This document shows, piece by piece, positions 38,691-50,407 of a stretch of DNA of 64,000 nt (position 1 is the stretch's first letter; every line of letters begins with the position of its first letter). The DNA comes from Kappaphycus alvarezii. Taxonomy: Eukaryota > Rhodophyta > Florideophyceae > Gigartinales > Solieriaceae. The notes under the pieces are model-generated. The model worked only from the letters and a program-made list of their open reading frames with translations, searched no databases and had not been told where the DNA came from. Location: positions 1,054,001-1,118,000 of the forward strand of contig NADL03000459.1 of the NCBI GenBank assembly GCA_002205965.3, read 5' to 3'. A program made the position numbers and the translations under genes.

Positions 38691-39110
38691 ATAATGTTAT
38701 AAAATAATATATAGATGACGTAGCTGCCGCTCTCGAGCTTCCGCAGTTTGCCCAGCTTTTTGCAATTTTCTAAGTTCTCCGAAATCCTGTATACGGCTTC
38801 AACGCAACGCAACGATTCAATTTCCAGTCCTCACCGCGCCTTGAACAGCTTCCTGAACGCTACCCATTAATGAAACGCAAGGAACATGGGGCAATTACTT
38901 ATACTAGAAATGTTCCCACCTTCCTTACCGGATACTTCCGCTTCTAATTAGTGCATCCAAGGCCATTGTGTATCAGTATAGCACTATGCACTAGTGACTG
39001 ATGGCATAGAACACCCCACTATTAAGCGATTTGGGCCACATATGTAAAGTAAAATTAAAAACAAACCTGCCCAATTGATATAAACTACAAAACAAACAGT
39101 AATTGCACAA
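38691..39110. other. Intergenic, nothing recognised
   Basis: No gene or repeat was seen in this stretch between the copia and Tc1 remnants. Confidence 0.4.
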
Positions 39111-39115
39111 ATTTT

Positions 39116-39880
39116 TTATACGAAACAGACCTTCCCAAAAATCAAACTGAAAAGTGTATTTTTGCGACTGACTGTTGTCATTGGACACTTAGCGATTTTA
39201 CAACGACAAAAATATACTGACATAAATTTAATACGGTAACAAATTACCTCTCCCTGCCTAGAAATAACATCCAAGCAACGCTTATGCATAAATGCAACAA
39301 GTTTCTGAAAGATTCTCTCATCGATTGAGCTCAAACAGACCATTAATTCAGAGGTAGACTTAAACGGGCGTTTTTTGCGTAGACTGCCAGAGCAAGCATA
39401 TCCCACAGATTCTCTATAGGGTTGAGGTCTGGATACCTCGCGAATCACTTCATAACCCTTATGTTTTTAGCTTTAAACCAGTCCTTAGCGACCAAGCAAG
39501 CATAATCAAGAGCATTATACGGCTGGTAGACCGCTTCAACTGGCAAATTATCGTCTGCCTACAGAAGTGACTCCTCCAATGTATTCACATACACTAGTTC
39601 ATTTTGCAGACACCTTACATGAACTAATTTAGTCCTACCAAAAAAGCTGCTCAAACCATGATTCCGTTACTATCGTGTTGAAGCTTCGAAACCATCAACT
39701 CGACTCTCTTTATATCGTTTCAGTAACTCCTTAAAAACCGTTTCATTGCAGTTAATCCTCTTCTATTCACTAAACAACAAACGTCCCCACCAGCCATAAC
39801 CTTTCATTGGTGAGCTTACGCTTTATTCGCGTGAGACTTAATTTTCTAGGAATTCTCCTGCACGAGTTTTAACTTTTTTG
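39116..39880 (-). pseudogene. Tc1/mariner transposase remnant
   Basis: Minus-strand translation gives, across frames, KRINCNETVFKELLKRYKES (about 39745), KLVHVRCLQNELVYVNTLEE (about 39620), WFKAKNIRVMK (about 39460) and ARYPDLNPIENLWDMLA (about 39400-39450), then SMRESFRNLLHLCI. The PDLNPIENLWD block with the last catalytic acidic residue and the preceding WF-x-x-x-x-I are hallmarks of Tc1/mariner. QDNAP-H is decayed to QPYNALDY, so the second Asp is lost. Frameshifts and stops make it non-functional. No terminal inverted repeats were identified. Confidence 0.8.
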
Positions 39881-41954
39881 TTGGAAAATTGGTTAACTAA
39901 TTTAGCCGTCTCCATACGCTAAACCCTGTTTCCCTGCCCCGTTAGTATTACACCCTACTACCACACACTAACACCACCATGCGCCACCAACGCGCATCAC
40001 CACGACACCGACACACCACTATTGACACATAATACATAATTGTTCGCCAAAGATGAGACAAGAAGACTTTTCGCTGTCTCACTGCAAGGCAGAAGCCGCG
40101 CAGAACGCTTTCTTAATAGCTTCAATCGCCAAACGCCACACAAATAGACATCAAAGAAGCTCTTTCTTCTCAGCCACTACTGCACTGACTACTGTTTTAC
40201 ACTATTTTGCAACAGCGCAGCATCAAGGCGGTCTCTTGCTTGGTAAATCAATTCGAATAGCAGCAAAAAATTTCAGGTTCAACTTAACCCGATTTTGCGA
40301 CCAAGACGGCTTATCCATGTTCCTATTTCGAGTTCATCGGATCATTTAACTCATTCCAACACTATTTTAGCCTGCAGAGAAGACACATACTGACCTAAAT
40401 AGGAATGCAGTTTCTCTAGTTTTAGGCACATGTATTATATTACGGCGGATGGCCGTTCTCAATCGTTCGGAAGATATGTGCGTTTTGTCTGGTAAACACC
40501 ATTCCCAAATGTCCGAGATCTTCTGGAAGGGTATGGATTATTTTATTTCTGCAAGAGGAACACTTCTACTTAGCCTAGTACCGCAGTCATACATGGAACC
40601 TGGTTTTGTTTCATTCTGTAATGCAGTAAGTGACAAGGGAGGTGCTGTGACAACTGCGTTGGTTTTGACGGTATCGTTGTTGGTGTAGCACGTCCAAAGA
40701 GATAAATGGTTCAATTTAAGTACGTAAAAGTCATATTCACAAGAGATAAATGCATCAACTTTTATTACGTAAAAGTCATAGGGACAAGCATTCCTTGATG
40801 TACCAGGCTCTCAACACACCTGATGGCATGATAGTGCACGTATATGTACCAGTGTAAGGTAGAAGGCATGAATTGTACCTTTACCACTGCAGAGGCATAG
40901 AATATAGCTTGCAGCAGTTACTACTATCCAAAGGTGTGCATTATACTGACTATGGAAACTCGGGTTACAAGTGGAGGTCTTTCATGGAGTTTCAATTCCA
41001 AGGCAGCACCCTAAAAAACTGCTTTTGACACATCCATGTCAAGAGGGCGCGTTACGGTGGAGTGGATACTTGAGGGTGTGAAGATGTATTTCCTGGTAGT
41101 TGATAATCAGCGCGAAATGAAACTTTGGGACTCTCCAGTAGGTCTCTTGTACTTTTCTACCATGCTGATAGGTATAATTCGTAATTTCATGTACTCAAAC
41201 CAAATATCTTCCTGCTTCGGCGTGTAACCTCCAAAAAAATGTGTATAATACACAGAGGGCACAAGAGGTTTTTGGAAAGTGAAGAACAGATTCTTTTTAC
41301 TGCCAGGCTAAGCGTTGGTGAGATTATTTTAGTTTCCCAATCACGTCCATCGTGATTTTAAGCTTCCCCAATCCTAGCTTGTGAGCATACTCTCACTCTT
41401 GGTGCCTTTCAATCCTTTCCTTCTCTATTTACTCCACAATCACTCGTTTTTTGTCTTTCGAAACCAAGTGCATCTTCATCTAACTTAACAGGGGCCATGT
41501 CTGCTTCCTTAAGCTTTTCGGCAAGAGGCGCCAACCCCCATGTAAAATCAATCCTGTCCAACTGCATACACATCTCTTTTCCTTCCTACCGCTCCCATAA
41601 CCATCTTTATCGCCACACCGGTCGTCTGTATCATTGCTCTTCTTATCAGAGCTGCCTTGTGTATTGCGTAGCAGCGCCATATCCACCACCCTCCTACCTA
41701 ACATTTCTTTTTCTCCTCTTTTTTCGCCTTATAGTTTACAGCGGCTTGTTTCTTGTCTACGGGCATATCTCTATCCTCTTTCATTTACAACAATGCTTGT
41801 TACAGCTCGCCCATCGCCCTCCTGCTATACTAGAAAGTCTACAGTTTCTCAAATCATCGCTGGCGAAGTCTTCCTATAGGCGGATATATGGATACTAATT
41901 CGACTTTCACGTCACCTTTTGACACACATGAGCTTTTCAGTTGACTTTGACGGC
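39881..41954. other. Intergenic, nothing firmly recognised
   Basis: Several 60-130 codon frames on the plus strand (40053-40349, 40449-40688, 41497-41898) show no motifs. A short direct repeat (AGAGATAAATG ... ACGTAAAAGTCAT) occurs twice at about 40700-40780. The left part may include the N-terminal portion of the Tc1 remnant. Confidence 0.35.
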
Positions 41955-42170
41955 CTATTTTTCGAATTTTTGCGTTGCCGCTCCTTTGGTGGTAACATGC
42001 GTCAGTATATCAGCAACATTTCTCACCGTAATGAGATCTCCGGCTGGTAGGAACTTCTTTCGTTTTACAGAGAAGAATTTATCGCTTGATATGTAGGTTG
42101 GGGTAAGTTCTGTCATTGCAAAAGCAGTGTAGGGAGGCGTTTGTGGTTTGGGGTCCGCTCTGTGACCCAA
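41955..42170 (-). pseudogene. Copia polyprotein tail fragment
   Basis: The 71-codon minus frame contains ITVRNVADILTHV, which resembles the last conserved block of copia RNase H (typically NVADIFTK). The rest is not alignable by eye. A possible isolated 3' end of a different copia family. Confidence 0.35.
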
Positions 42171-42207
42171 TCTCAGTTATCAGTCATGTGAACAACAGAA
42201 AATGGAA

Positions 42208-42251
42208 ACTGCCCGTGTAATTGGCGTCAAAACGCCAATTGCACGAGCAGT
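42208..42251. repeat. 20-bp-stem hairpin
   Basis: An inverted repeat with 18 of 20 positions complementary around a 4-base loop (CAAA). It lies about 40 bases upstream of GGGAGTTTTTCAGCCCATT, a motif that also follows a hairpin in repeat copy C (GGGAGTTTTTCAACCCATT). It may therefore be a further, highly diverged terminus of that family. Confidence 0.6.
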
Positions 42252-43095
42252 TATCAAATTCACTAAAGAAATTCCTGTAGAAAATGGGAGTTTTTCAGCC
42301 CATTCGTTCCCGGGCTTTGCGTGCAATAAACAAGTAATGCTGTAGGCATTATAATTTCTTGTTGGATATTTCGTTCACGACTTGCTCATGATAGGAGGTG
42401 TAAGCGTATTGCCTTGGCAATTCGAAGCGAGTTTGTCGATGATTCTTCGTCAAAGGCGGCTGATATATAACCTGTTTATAGCGCAAATTGATGCTACCGT
42501 TAAGATATACACAGGTTCGGCTCGTAGAAATGGGCAACTGAATCTCGCTGCCGAGAACTATAGCACTTTTGGTTGAATTTGGTTCTGCCGTATCAGCCTA
42601 CGCTTATCTCGGTTTGTAATCTTTCGCTACTTTCGCTTGTTTCTGGTCGCATATACTGAGATATTGGAAAGGAAGGACCGAATGAAATTTCACCAAAGAT
42701 GAAGCTGTTTTGAAATTATGGAAAGGGTGCAGCCTGCCTGCTTGAAAACGAATGCCTGAGAACGCTCGGTCGCGTTGCGTTGACTACCTCTCAGCATTAT
42801 ATCTGCTATAGAGTTCAGGAAGGGCGGTCGGATGGGTTTTAGCGGGAAACATATTATGTTTAATCCCGCGAAGAGATTAAATACTACAGGGGGAACGTTT
42901 CGTGTCCTATGACAACCATCACCCCCGAAAATAAATTCTTTCAAACAAAAGTTCGCAAAAGATGGATTGCATGAAGTAGTTCATGCTTTTTGCCCTTGCC
43001 TAAGGCGTTCTGCTGGTTGGTAGATTATTTTTTAAATTTACTGTGCGCATAGTCGTCCTGTCCGCTCGTATCAGGAGCCTCACCACCTAAAACGA
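42252..43095. other. Intergenic, no gene recognised
   Basis: Apart from the GGGAGTTTTTCAGCCC motif near 42289, nothing is supported. A 62-codon minus frame (42349-42537) is unassigned. Confidence 0.35.
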
Positions 43096-43974
43096 CGCTT
43101 TGAACGGCCACCGGAATTGGTCACTTGCCTGTCTGCAGTCAAGGATTCTTCAATTCAGTGCCTTTTGCTCACGCAATATACCATCGCAAAAGAAACTAAC
43201 AGACGCAATCCATGCAGCAGTGCAAGAAAGCATCTCTCCCGGTGATCAAAGAAGGCAGGCATTCCGCGCCTCCATGGCCCTCCCGTGTGCCAAGGAATGG
43301 GTTTGCTGCGCTCCGTGCCCCGGCCTCAAGACAAGTATTGACCCCGCGAATTCGCGGCGTGGTTTCAATACTTCTGTCAAGTCCCGCTGTTCTCTTCGGA
43401 CGTGCCGTGCCCAAGACGAAACTGCCCCGAAACCCTCGATTTTTTCGGGTACCATCTCCTTCACTGCAGACATGGTGGGCACAGAACTCGACGGCATGAC
43501 CATCAAGTGGCTCTTTTTGCGCAAGACCTGCAGAAAGCGGCCCGTCACCCCGCCGTCGAACCGCGGGACGGGGTCCATCGCACAAGGCCAGACATCCGGG
43601 CGATGGGAAGCAGTGGAGGTACGGACTTCTTTGACCTGACATTCGTCAACCCGCTGGCGCCTTCCCACAGGAGGGCCCAAACGTTTAATCCGCTCACCTC
43701 GCTCAATGCGGCCGCCTCCGCGAAGCATAGAAGATATGATTCTTTTATTGCAACCTCCGGAGAAGTAAGCTCGTGCCTATCCCTATATCTACTCTCGGAG
43801 GGTGGCAACCGGACGCCTTGTAGGGTGCTAACCGAAGTCGCGCGGAACGTAGCCGTTAGAGCGATGGAGACATATGGTAAGGTCCGAACGGTACTTACTC
43901 AGAGACACCCTGCCGCGGCCGTAATGTCCAACGCAGCCTGTCTGCTGGGGGGCCTTGAGCTGGCTTTCTAGGGG
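43096..43974 (+). pseudogene. Non-LTR retrotransposon ORF, C-terminal part (module 1)
   Basis: The frame at 43402-43971 contains CPRRNCPETLDFFGYHLLHC then GGHRTRRHDHQ, TRPDIRAMGS and FFDLTFVNPLAPS. This is the Cys/His finger followed by the RPxDI and D-x-x-V-x-x-P blocks found after the RT domain of many protist LINEs. The frame just upstream (43100-43400, DQRRQAFRASMALPCAKEWV) is the preceding part, separated by a frameshift near 43390. The RT domain itself is missing. The last stop codon (43972-43974) is only a few bases from the palindromic MITE that follows. Confidence 0.65.
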
Positions 43975-43976
43975 AA

Positions 43977-44197
43977 AATGTTGGGGTGATTTAATATTTG
44001 AAAATATGGTCGGTTTTGGCCCGGAATATCCTACAGGGTGCCCAGTAATACCTCTGAAATTACTTTCTAGGGTAATTTTATTAGTAATACCTCTGAAATT
44101 ACTTTCTAGGGTGATTTTAGAGGTATTACTGCGCACCCTGTAGGATATTTCGGGCCACAACCGACCATATTTTTCAAATATTAAATCACCCCACATT
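43977..44197. mobile_element. Palindromic MITE-like element
   Basis: Two arms of about 75-90 bp (from GGGGTGATTTAATATTTG to the mirror CAAATATTAAATCACCCC) are almost perfect inverted repeats. The centre holds two direct copies of a segment starting AGTAATACCTCTGAAATTAC. The whole unit is about 220 bp, has no coding capacity and starts right after the LINE module. A diverged copy of one arm end occurs at about 48850-48885. The size and structure fit a miniature inverted-repeat element; the transposase family is unknown. Confidence 0.8.
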
Positions 44198-44888
44198 AGA
44201 GAGCTTACGCACAAATAATTCAGAAATAAAACTGCCAAATTTCATCAATAGAATTACAGCCTGTAATTCAATTGCAGAATTCTGGAATGAAGTCGTGAGG
44301 TAAATTGCTGAAATGTGACCAGTTAGTTAAGACCCGTGAGAAATGGTTGTGAGGAATAAACATGGTGCATTCCCATTTGTCCATGCGTAAACACGTTTTC
44401 AAATTTCAGAAAATAATTTCAGAAATACTTTTCAGAAATTTATCATACTACCTCTTTCTGAAGACCTTTCAGAATTCTGTTTTTGCGTAAGCTCACTATT
44501 TTCCCCCTGTGCGCATGGCGGTGAACCAGTTCATTCGGGGTGTCCTACTGTACCATATGGCATCAATCACGAGTGTACTGTACTGTACTGCACACTGGTG
44601 TAGAGAGGATACTGTAATGGAAATCGACTGCATCCTCTGGAACTGCATTATGCTGGCGGGGCCATAGCCCCAGGGCCCTGACGACTCTCTCCAACGAGTC
44701 CCTGCAACGAACTGAATCCTGACGCCATCCGTCCTGCCGTTGCCCAGGTGCACCGACTTACCACTTCAGTCTTACAACGTTTAAGGCGGGGAATCCGGCC
44801 GGCAATACCAGCCAACAGATAGCCAAGGACTCTGCGAAAGCATCCGCCGCGCTTTAAAATGCAAGTGCACCGATTTGTAGACTGAATC

Positions 44889-45740
44889 TCAGCAGGCACA
44901 CGAGATAAAATAGGAGCGAGTTGTGCCGCATCGCCCTTTGAAGAAGTGAATAGGAGGCTTTATTTTGAAAAGGAAAGGAGATGGAAAATGCCAAAAGGCA
45001 CAGACACCCACTAACCGGGGCCCGAGCGATCTACTAGGCGACGATAAGCCGCGAGGGCAGTTTTCTCCTGGATCAGAAGAGCTCACACCTAGGAAGAGGT
45101 GGGCACATTTTGCAGACGGACTAGTTCCACGGCGCAGGGCGAGATACGCAGCGATAAGCGAACGCCCTTCTTTCGCACCAGTGCTTGCAGAGCTATGAAT
45201 ATCAAACGCAGTAGGATGGAAATCGATCGACAGCTCCTGGAAAGAGGCTTTGTATCGACGGTTCATAGCTTGACCAGGGGCGGAGATCTCGGAGAAAAAA
45301 TCACAAGTGCTCAAGTTGGCGCAAGGGACGGAATAAGAGCTAAAGACATTGACGTCATATCCCTGGGGATTAGGAGCAACTTGAGGATCATCGATGTAGA
45401 TGTCCAAACGGCGACGAGACGTACAGGGGCGGTCTCGGTCTTGGAGGGACTCCCATTCGCGACTCGGGCGAAGGCCAGTCGAGATATGTGAGAGTTCAGA
45501 GATGATACGATCACGCAAGGAGTTGTCTCGTCTGGTAGAGTCATCAGCACATGGACATACGGACGCATGAAGGCAGTAGATATCGAGAAGCGAAGGGGCC
45601 CGGAAACTGAAAGCGGTACAAAACAGTATGGCTCCGAGCCGCAAACCAGAGAGGCGCCAGCACGCATGCGGATAGAGTTAAATCCCTTCCGGAGCCAAGA
45701 AACAAAAGGCGCTTTGCGTGACCTAAGGTTCCACATAGCA
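44889..45740 (-). pseudogene. Non-LTR retrotransposon ORF, C-terminal part (module 2)
   Basis: The minus-strand frame 45644-44889 reads CPCADD, then RRDNSLRDRIISEL, RRRLDIYIDDP, YDVNVFSSYSV and GQAMNRRYKASFQEL. This is the same finger, RPADI-like and DVTV-like order as module 1, but on the opposite strand and from a different subfamily. An overlapping frame (45736-45311) holds the part just upstream. The frame is long and open for a pseudogene (251 codons), yet it lacks RT, so it is a 5'-truncated insertion, as is usual for LINEs. Confidence 0.5.
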
Positions 45741-45949
45741 TGAGACCTTGCTGCAGACGCGCAATATGGGCGTGCAGTGCATACCTTACACCAGTCACGG
45801 ATTGCCAGCGTTCGTGACCATCAAGGTATCGAAAGGCTGTAAAAACTGCACCCAGCGCCTCAGTCTCTAGTGAAAGCCATAGTAGCGAGAGACCTCCCGG
45901 TCCTGATGAACATCTCCAGGGAAGCGGTTCTGCGCGCTGCCCGAAGCCC

Positions 45950-48055
45950 GAATCCAAACTCCGCGCCAGGCCCCCACAGAGTATCCCGCGGCGTGTGCGG
46001 CTGCTGGCCAACGTAAGGGTGAACCCTGAAGCTGGGGTGACAGGCTCCTGGATGCTTACGGGTGCTGTGAAAAGACTAGCCCATGAGGAGTTCGCAGATG
46101 AGAGAATCCCTCTCATTTCTGCTGCGACGCTGCTGCTCATCCAACCTCGGCCAGATAAGATCGGCCCAATTGCAATTCGGACGGCCTTGTGGCGTCTAGT
46201 GCAAAGGTGCACCTACTTCAGGCATTGGAGGTCATGGAGGTAAACCTCGCGCCTCGTGCACGTAACCGGCGGAGTGCGCTGTGGACTATATTCCATTGTG
46301 AGCGGAGCCCGGAGACTGGTCCACAGCAAGGCGAAGATGAGGACTACGCGTTCGTTGTAGTGGATGCGCATAACGCGTTCAACCGCTTCTCGTAACAGAG
46401 AATGATGGACCCCCTCCCGACCAAAGTGCCGTTGTTATGTCCTTTTCTGACCATGTTGTACGCTCTTCAGAGGACGTCGCCAATCTTGCCTTCCTGTCCA
46501 TACAAGATATCCCCAGCCAAGAGGGGATGCGATAAGTGGACCCAATAAGGATGTCGATGTTTTCCGTTTTACATTGTACATCCACAAGCCAGGGAAATTG
46601 CCGGGCGGCCACAGCTCTGTTTACATATATGGTATGCGGATGACTGGACCCTCATAGGCACACACGCTGAGCTCGATACAGCAATCCAGATTCTTTGCTC
46701 AAAAGGAACGGATCATTGAACCTGGTGAAAATGTGCCTGTTCTGGCCGCGTCAGCCTGTCACTTAAACAACCACTCTATTGCACCGCTTCTTAAGGGAGA
46801 ATTTTTCCAACAAATGCATTGACTTCCTCGGTGCTCCGATTGGTTCGTCTCATTTCATCAAGAACTTCCTCAGTGAGAAAATCGACGAATATAAAAGGAC
46901 GTGTCGCCGTCAACGGCATTGGAGACGCTCGTATCCGGTTCGACCTTCGCCGGGTGTGTGCCTCGGCACGCAAGCCACACAATGTGATGAAGATAACACG
47001 CCGAATGCGACAGGCGCCCGTGCAAACGGTTTGACGAAGAGCAGATGGAATACTACCGGCGACCAAACAACGTGTCGATGGCGAACGCAGTCCGCCAGCA
47101 GGTGGCCCCTTGTCTGTACTACGGCGGCCACGGACTTACTCCGGTGGCGAAGCTGAATTTAGTGTCTTATGCGCTCAGCATCATCGACTCTGAACAGGTG
47201 AGATGCCCCGACGACCCAGTGGGAGCCGGGCGCCATACGCAAAGTTACGCGAGCGCCGGCCGCCTCCTAGTCGAGTTTGTCTGGCGTCAGTACCCAAACC
47301 TCTGACGGATATGGATTGAGCGGGCCGCCAAGTACTGGAAAAAGACAATCGGGCAAAGTTTCCAGGCCCCGCGTCGCACGCAGCAAATGAAATTCGGGAA
47401 GGATCCACCGCCAGGCATACGTCGAAACGACTGCCGCAGCTTTCGTCACCGCACATCTGTCTGCGGTCGGCCAAAAGTACGATAAGATGTGGACAGTTAT
47501 ATTATGTCGCCACCTGGAAGTTCGCTTGTTTGATGGCACTGTGCAGCTGCCCTGTGCAGAGTGCTACAGGCTCAAGGACCATCTAGGAGACCATGCAGCG
47601 GATTTATGCAAAAAAGGTCTAGGATGGACCAACCGCCACAACGCGTTAGTGAAGTAAGTTGGACGACAGCTGTTCAAGGCAGCAGGAGTCGGCGTTGAAT
47701 ATGAACTTAAGTATTTACAAGACTGAACGCGCGTCCTCGCGACATTCGAGTGCACCCGAGGCCTGACGACATCAACACCTCGCTGCCTCTTCCGCTGACG
47801 TACAACGTTGTCACTGCGTCGTCATTTCTAAGAAAGCTCTAGTTCAATGGGAGCACGTGATGCGCTTGCTGTTGCCAATCGCGAATCAGAATACCTCTCA
47901 AGGCAATCATCGTCAAAATCGCTGCCAGATCTCAAGGGCATTGGTGTCCCATCTGCAGAACGTACGAACGGATGTTGAGCTGACGCTTGGAACAACGGCA
48001 GACCCATGCGCACATGCCATGGTCACTGTGCCAAGGTATGCAACGTAACAAGAAC
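45950..48055 (+). pseudogene. Non-LTR retrotransposon reverse transcriptase and C-terminal part (module 3)
   Basis: Plus-strand translation in changing frames gives the RT blocks in order: AHEEFADERIPLISA and IGPIAIRTALWRLVQ (about 46080-46205), VVDAHNAFNRFS (about 46358-46393), WYADDWTLIGTH with the catalytic YADD (about 46627-46662), and FLGAPIGSSHFIKNFL (about 46827-46875). It ends with a finger CAECYRLKDHLGDHAADLC then RHNALV (about 47552-47652) and a decayed RPDDI block (about 47755). This is a complete RT-to-finger order for a LINE, disrupted by many frameshifts and stops. The 5' end abuts or overlaps module 2 on the other strand. Confidence 0.75.
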
Positions 48056-48845
48056 TATTGACAGAGTGCAATACCTAGGGGTCCGAGTGTTGTGTTATGA
48101 GCAAAATGTACACTCGGCGGAAAGGTTATGATTAACGCTTGTCAAGTCGGCATCGTAGGGCTAACAGAAATCGCTCTTGTCTACATGTGGCGGCCACATT
48201 ATGGCCACAGGTGCAGTGGAGTGCCTTTCGAAGGCATTAAAGGGTCATTGTACACGGGCAGATTGTAAACGCTTTACTGGCCAATGTTGCATGGGCCAGG
48301 CCTGCTGCGATCCGCTACCTCACGTAACCGAAGGCTCACAGCTGTGGACACTTGCCCCGTCTTCTATCCACCAGTTTAGGCCCGTTGTAGCATTCCCCCG
48401 ATTACAGGCCACAAAGTAGCTGTATCATAATCTCCCCGTTGGCTGTACTTGCGCATCAAGAGATACCGGCGTGATGTCCTGAATTACGATTTTGTTCCAT
48501 GGTGCAGGCACTTTCTTCGCAGTTTTGATTTGTAACGGGTTGTCGCTAACTACATTATACCAGGTTTGAAATGTTTACAATTGAAAGGACTGTTGCATAG
48601 CACAAGCTTAGATGACATATGATGCAGGATGTCCTGCCATTTCTCGCATCGCATCGTTAGGGAAGACTTCCGAAGTCAGGAAAGACTTGCGATAAAGTGC
48701 ACATTATAAAGTCTACAGCGATCATAATCTTTATCACAAGTGGACTTGACAGAAGATAAGATCTCTCTCCAAATCTCGCCATGATCCGCTATTCCACCAA
48801 GTATTTGACTTGTGTGGACTCTACACAGTCACTAGCAGCGTGGAT
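48056..48845. other. Intergenic, no gene recognised
   Basis: An 80-codon Cys-rich plus frame at 48177-48419 (CCMGQACCDPLPH) follows the LINE remnant, but I cannot assign it to that element or to any family. Confidence 0.3.
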
Positions 48846-48849
48846 ACAA

Positions 48850-48888
48850 CCGACCATATCTTCCACACATTAAAATAACCCAAAATTT
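48850..48888. repeat. Diverged terminus of the palindromic MITE
   Basis: CAACCGACCATAT, then ACACATTAAAATAACCC, aligns with the right arm of the element at 43977-44197 with several substitutions. The matching left arm is not seen, so it is a relic end or a different deletion derivative. Confidence 0.5.
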
Positions 48889-50400
48889 CCCCTGTACGCA
48901 AGACTTTCTTAGGACTCCGCACTACAGCCTGTGGGCGACATGGGAGTGTTTTCAATGGCTTCTACCGAAAGCAAGAAGAGCGGTTCTGACGAAAAACAGT
49001 GGAGCAGTTTGGATCGAGTGTACTTACAGTACAGTACTGTACTTCAATTCAATGCAACGGATCATCGTGCGGCATTACTGCACATACGTAGTATGATCTT
49101 AAAGAAAGCATACAGTACTGTACGTGCTCTTGTTCTTTAACAGTACTGTAAAGTGTTTGCATTGCGTGAATGCGACGTCGGCGAAAGATCTGGTTCATCA
49201 CATCAGCGACTGTTGAAGAGGAGCACTGCCTCATATGCAGTAGCGAACCTTTCATCGGAGAGATCCCCTGCCCTATCATAGCTAACTTCCTTCGGAGAGC
49301 ATTTTCAACCGAGACGAGTTGGCACTGAAGTCTCCCCGCCAAGCCTCACCTCCTGCTCCACATTGGCGAGATTGTGGAGAGGCGATCAAATTCGTTCACA
49401 GAAGGCATTGGTGTGGACAAATTATGATACTGTACCATTGCCGTGCAAGTTTCGTGATTGCAGTGTGGTCCGGGAGCCAGAAGACAATGGGTGAGTAAAA
49501 CTGATAGCTGTGCCTAGCCCCAAAGAACAGATAGCTGCATTGCGAGAGGCCTGGGTAAAGTACCGCACAAATTTGACGTCTTCGTGGATGGTTCAAATGC
49601 GCCAGCGACTGCGTCCATTGGCATCAAATCAGCACCTTCCTTGTAGAGACCATTACATTGTTTGCACCCCGGTGCTAAATTTTGCCAAAGCTGACTGCAA
49701 TAAAGAAACTGCCTGTCCTCTGCTTTTCTATTTTCATTCTAAAATTTACTCGAACAGTGTGAATGATATCATTTAATCTTAGGCTAGATACGCAAGAATA
49801 AGCTCACAGTCGTAGTTGGTACAAATACACATATGCGCTGATTCTCTGCTAGCGTTTTAACTTGAATGAAACGAGAGCGTGTAAACGTTCTACAGGGGGA
49901 ATTTCTGCGCCCGGACGAATCTAAGAAGACACACGAAATCCGGATAGGATTCACAGTCAAGACTTTGTCAGGGCCTCCACGGTTTTCCAAACATGGGATA
50001 CTTTAGGTCTCATTCGGGTTGCCAGTAGAAAGAAAACATCTGGACGTCGCGCGAGACAGGGTTCCCCTAACGGACTAGTAAGAAACCAGCCTCTTGTAGG
50101 ATCGAGGCAACACAGTGAAAGGTCCTGATGAATGCAGAGAGAGGCATAACCAAGCAATAACCTCAACATTATTTTATTTTCTTCCGTCGTCGAGCCGGAT
50201 TACGCAGAAATCACACTACTCATTGTTCGAACCTGCCCTTTCAAAGCGGTCGACATTACTTGCACTGCAAAGGTTGGTTGTTGTCCGTTCTCAACTGCTA
50301 AACCCGAATCCATAAGACATTTCCGGTTTTGTTGGACACTCATTGCCTCATGAGATGATAACCACCGTCACTTACCACTTATTAGACACTAAATCCTACC
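48889..50400. other. Intergenic, with GTAC motifs
   Basis: GTAC-type palindromes occur at about 49025-49042 and 49108-49148. No gene is supported. The frames at 49049-49342 (minus) and 49510-49776 (plus) have no recognised motif. Confidence 0.4.
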
Positions 50401-50407
50401 CATTGGC

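Noticed and set aside
45544..46212. 222-codon minus frame as a separate gene
   Set aside because: It overlaps the upstream part of LINE module 2 and the plus-strand RT start of module 3 and shows no motif of its own.
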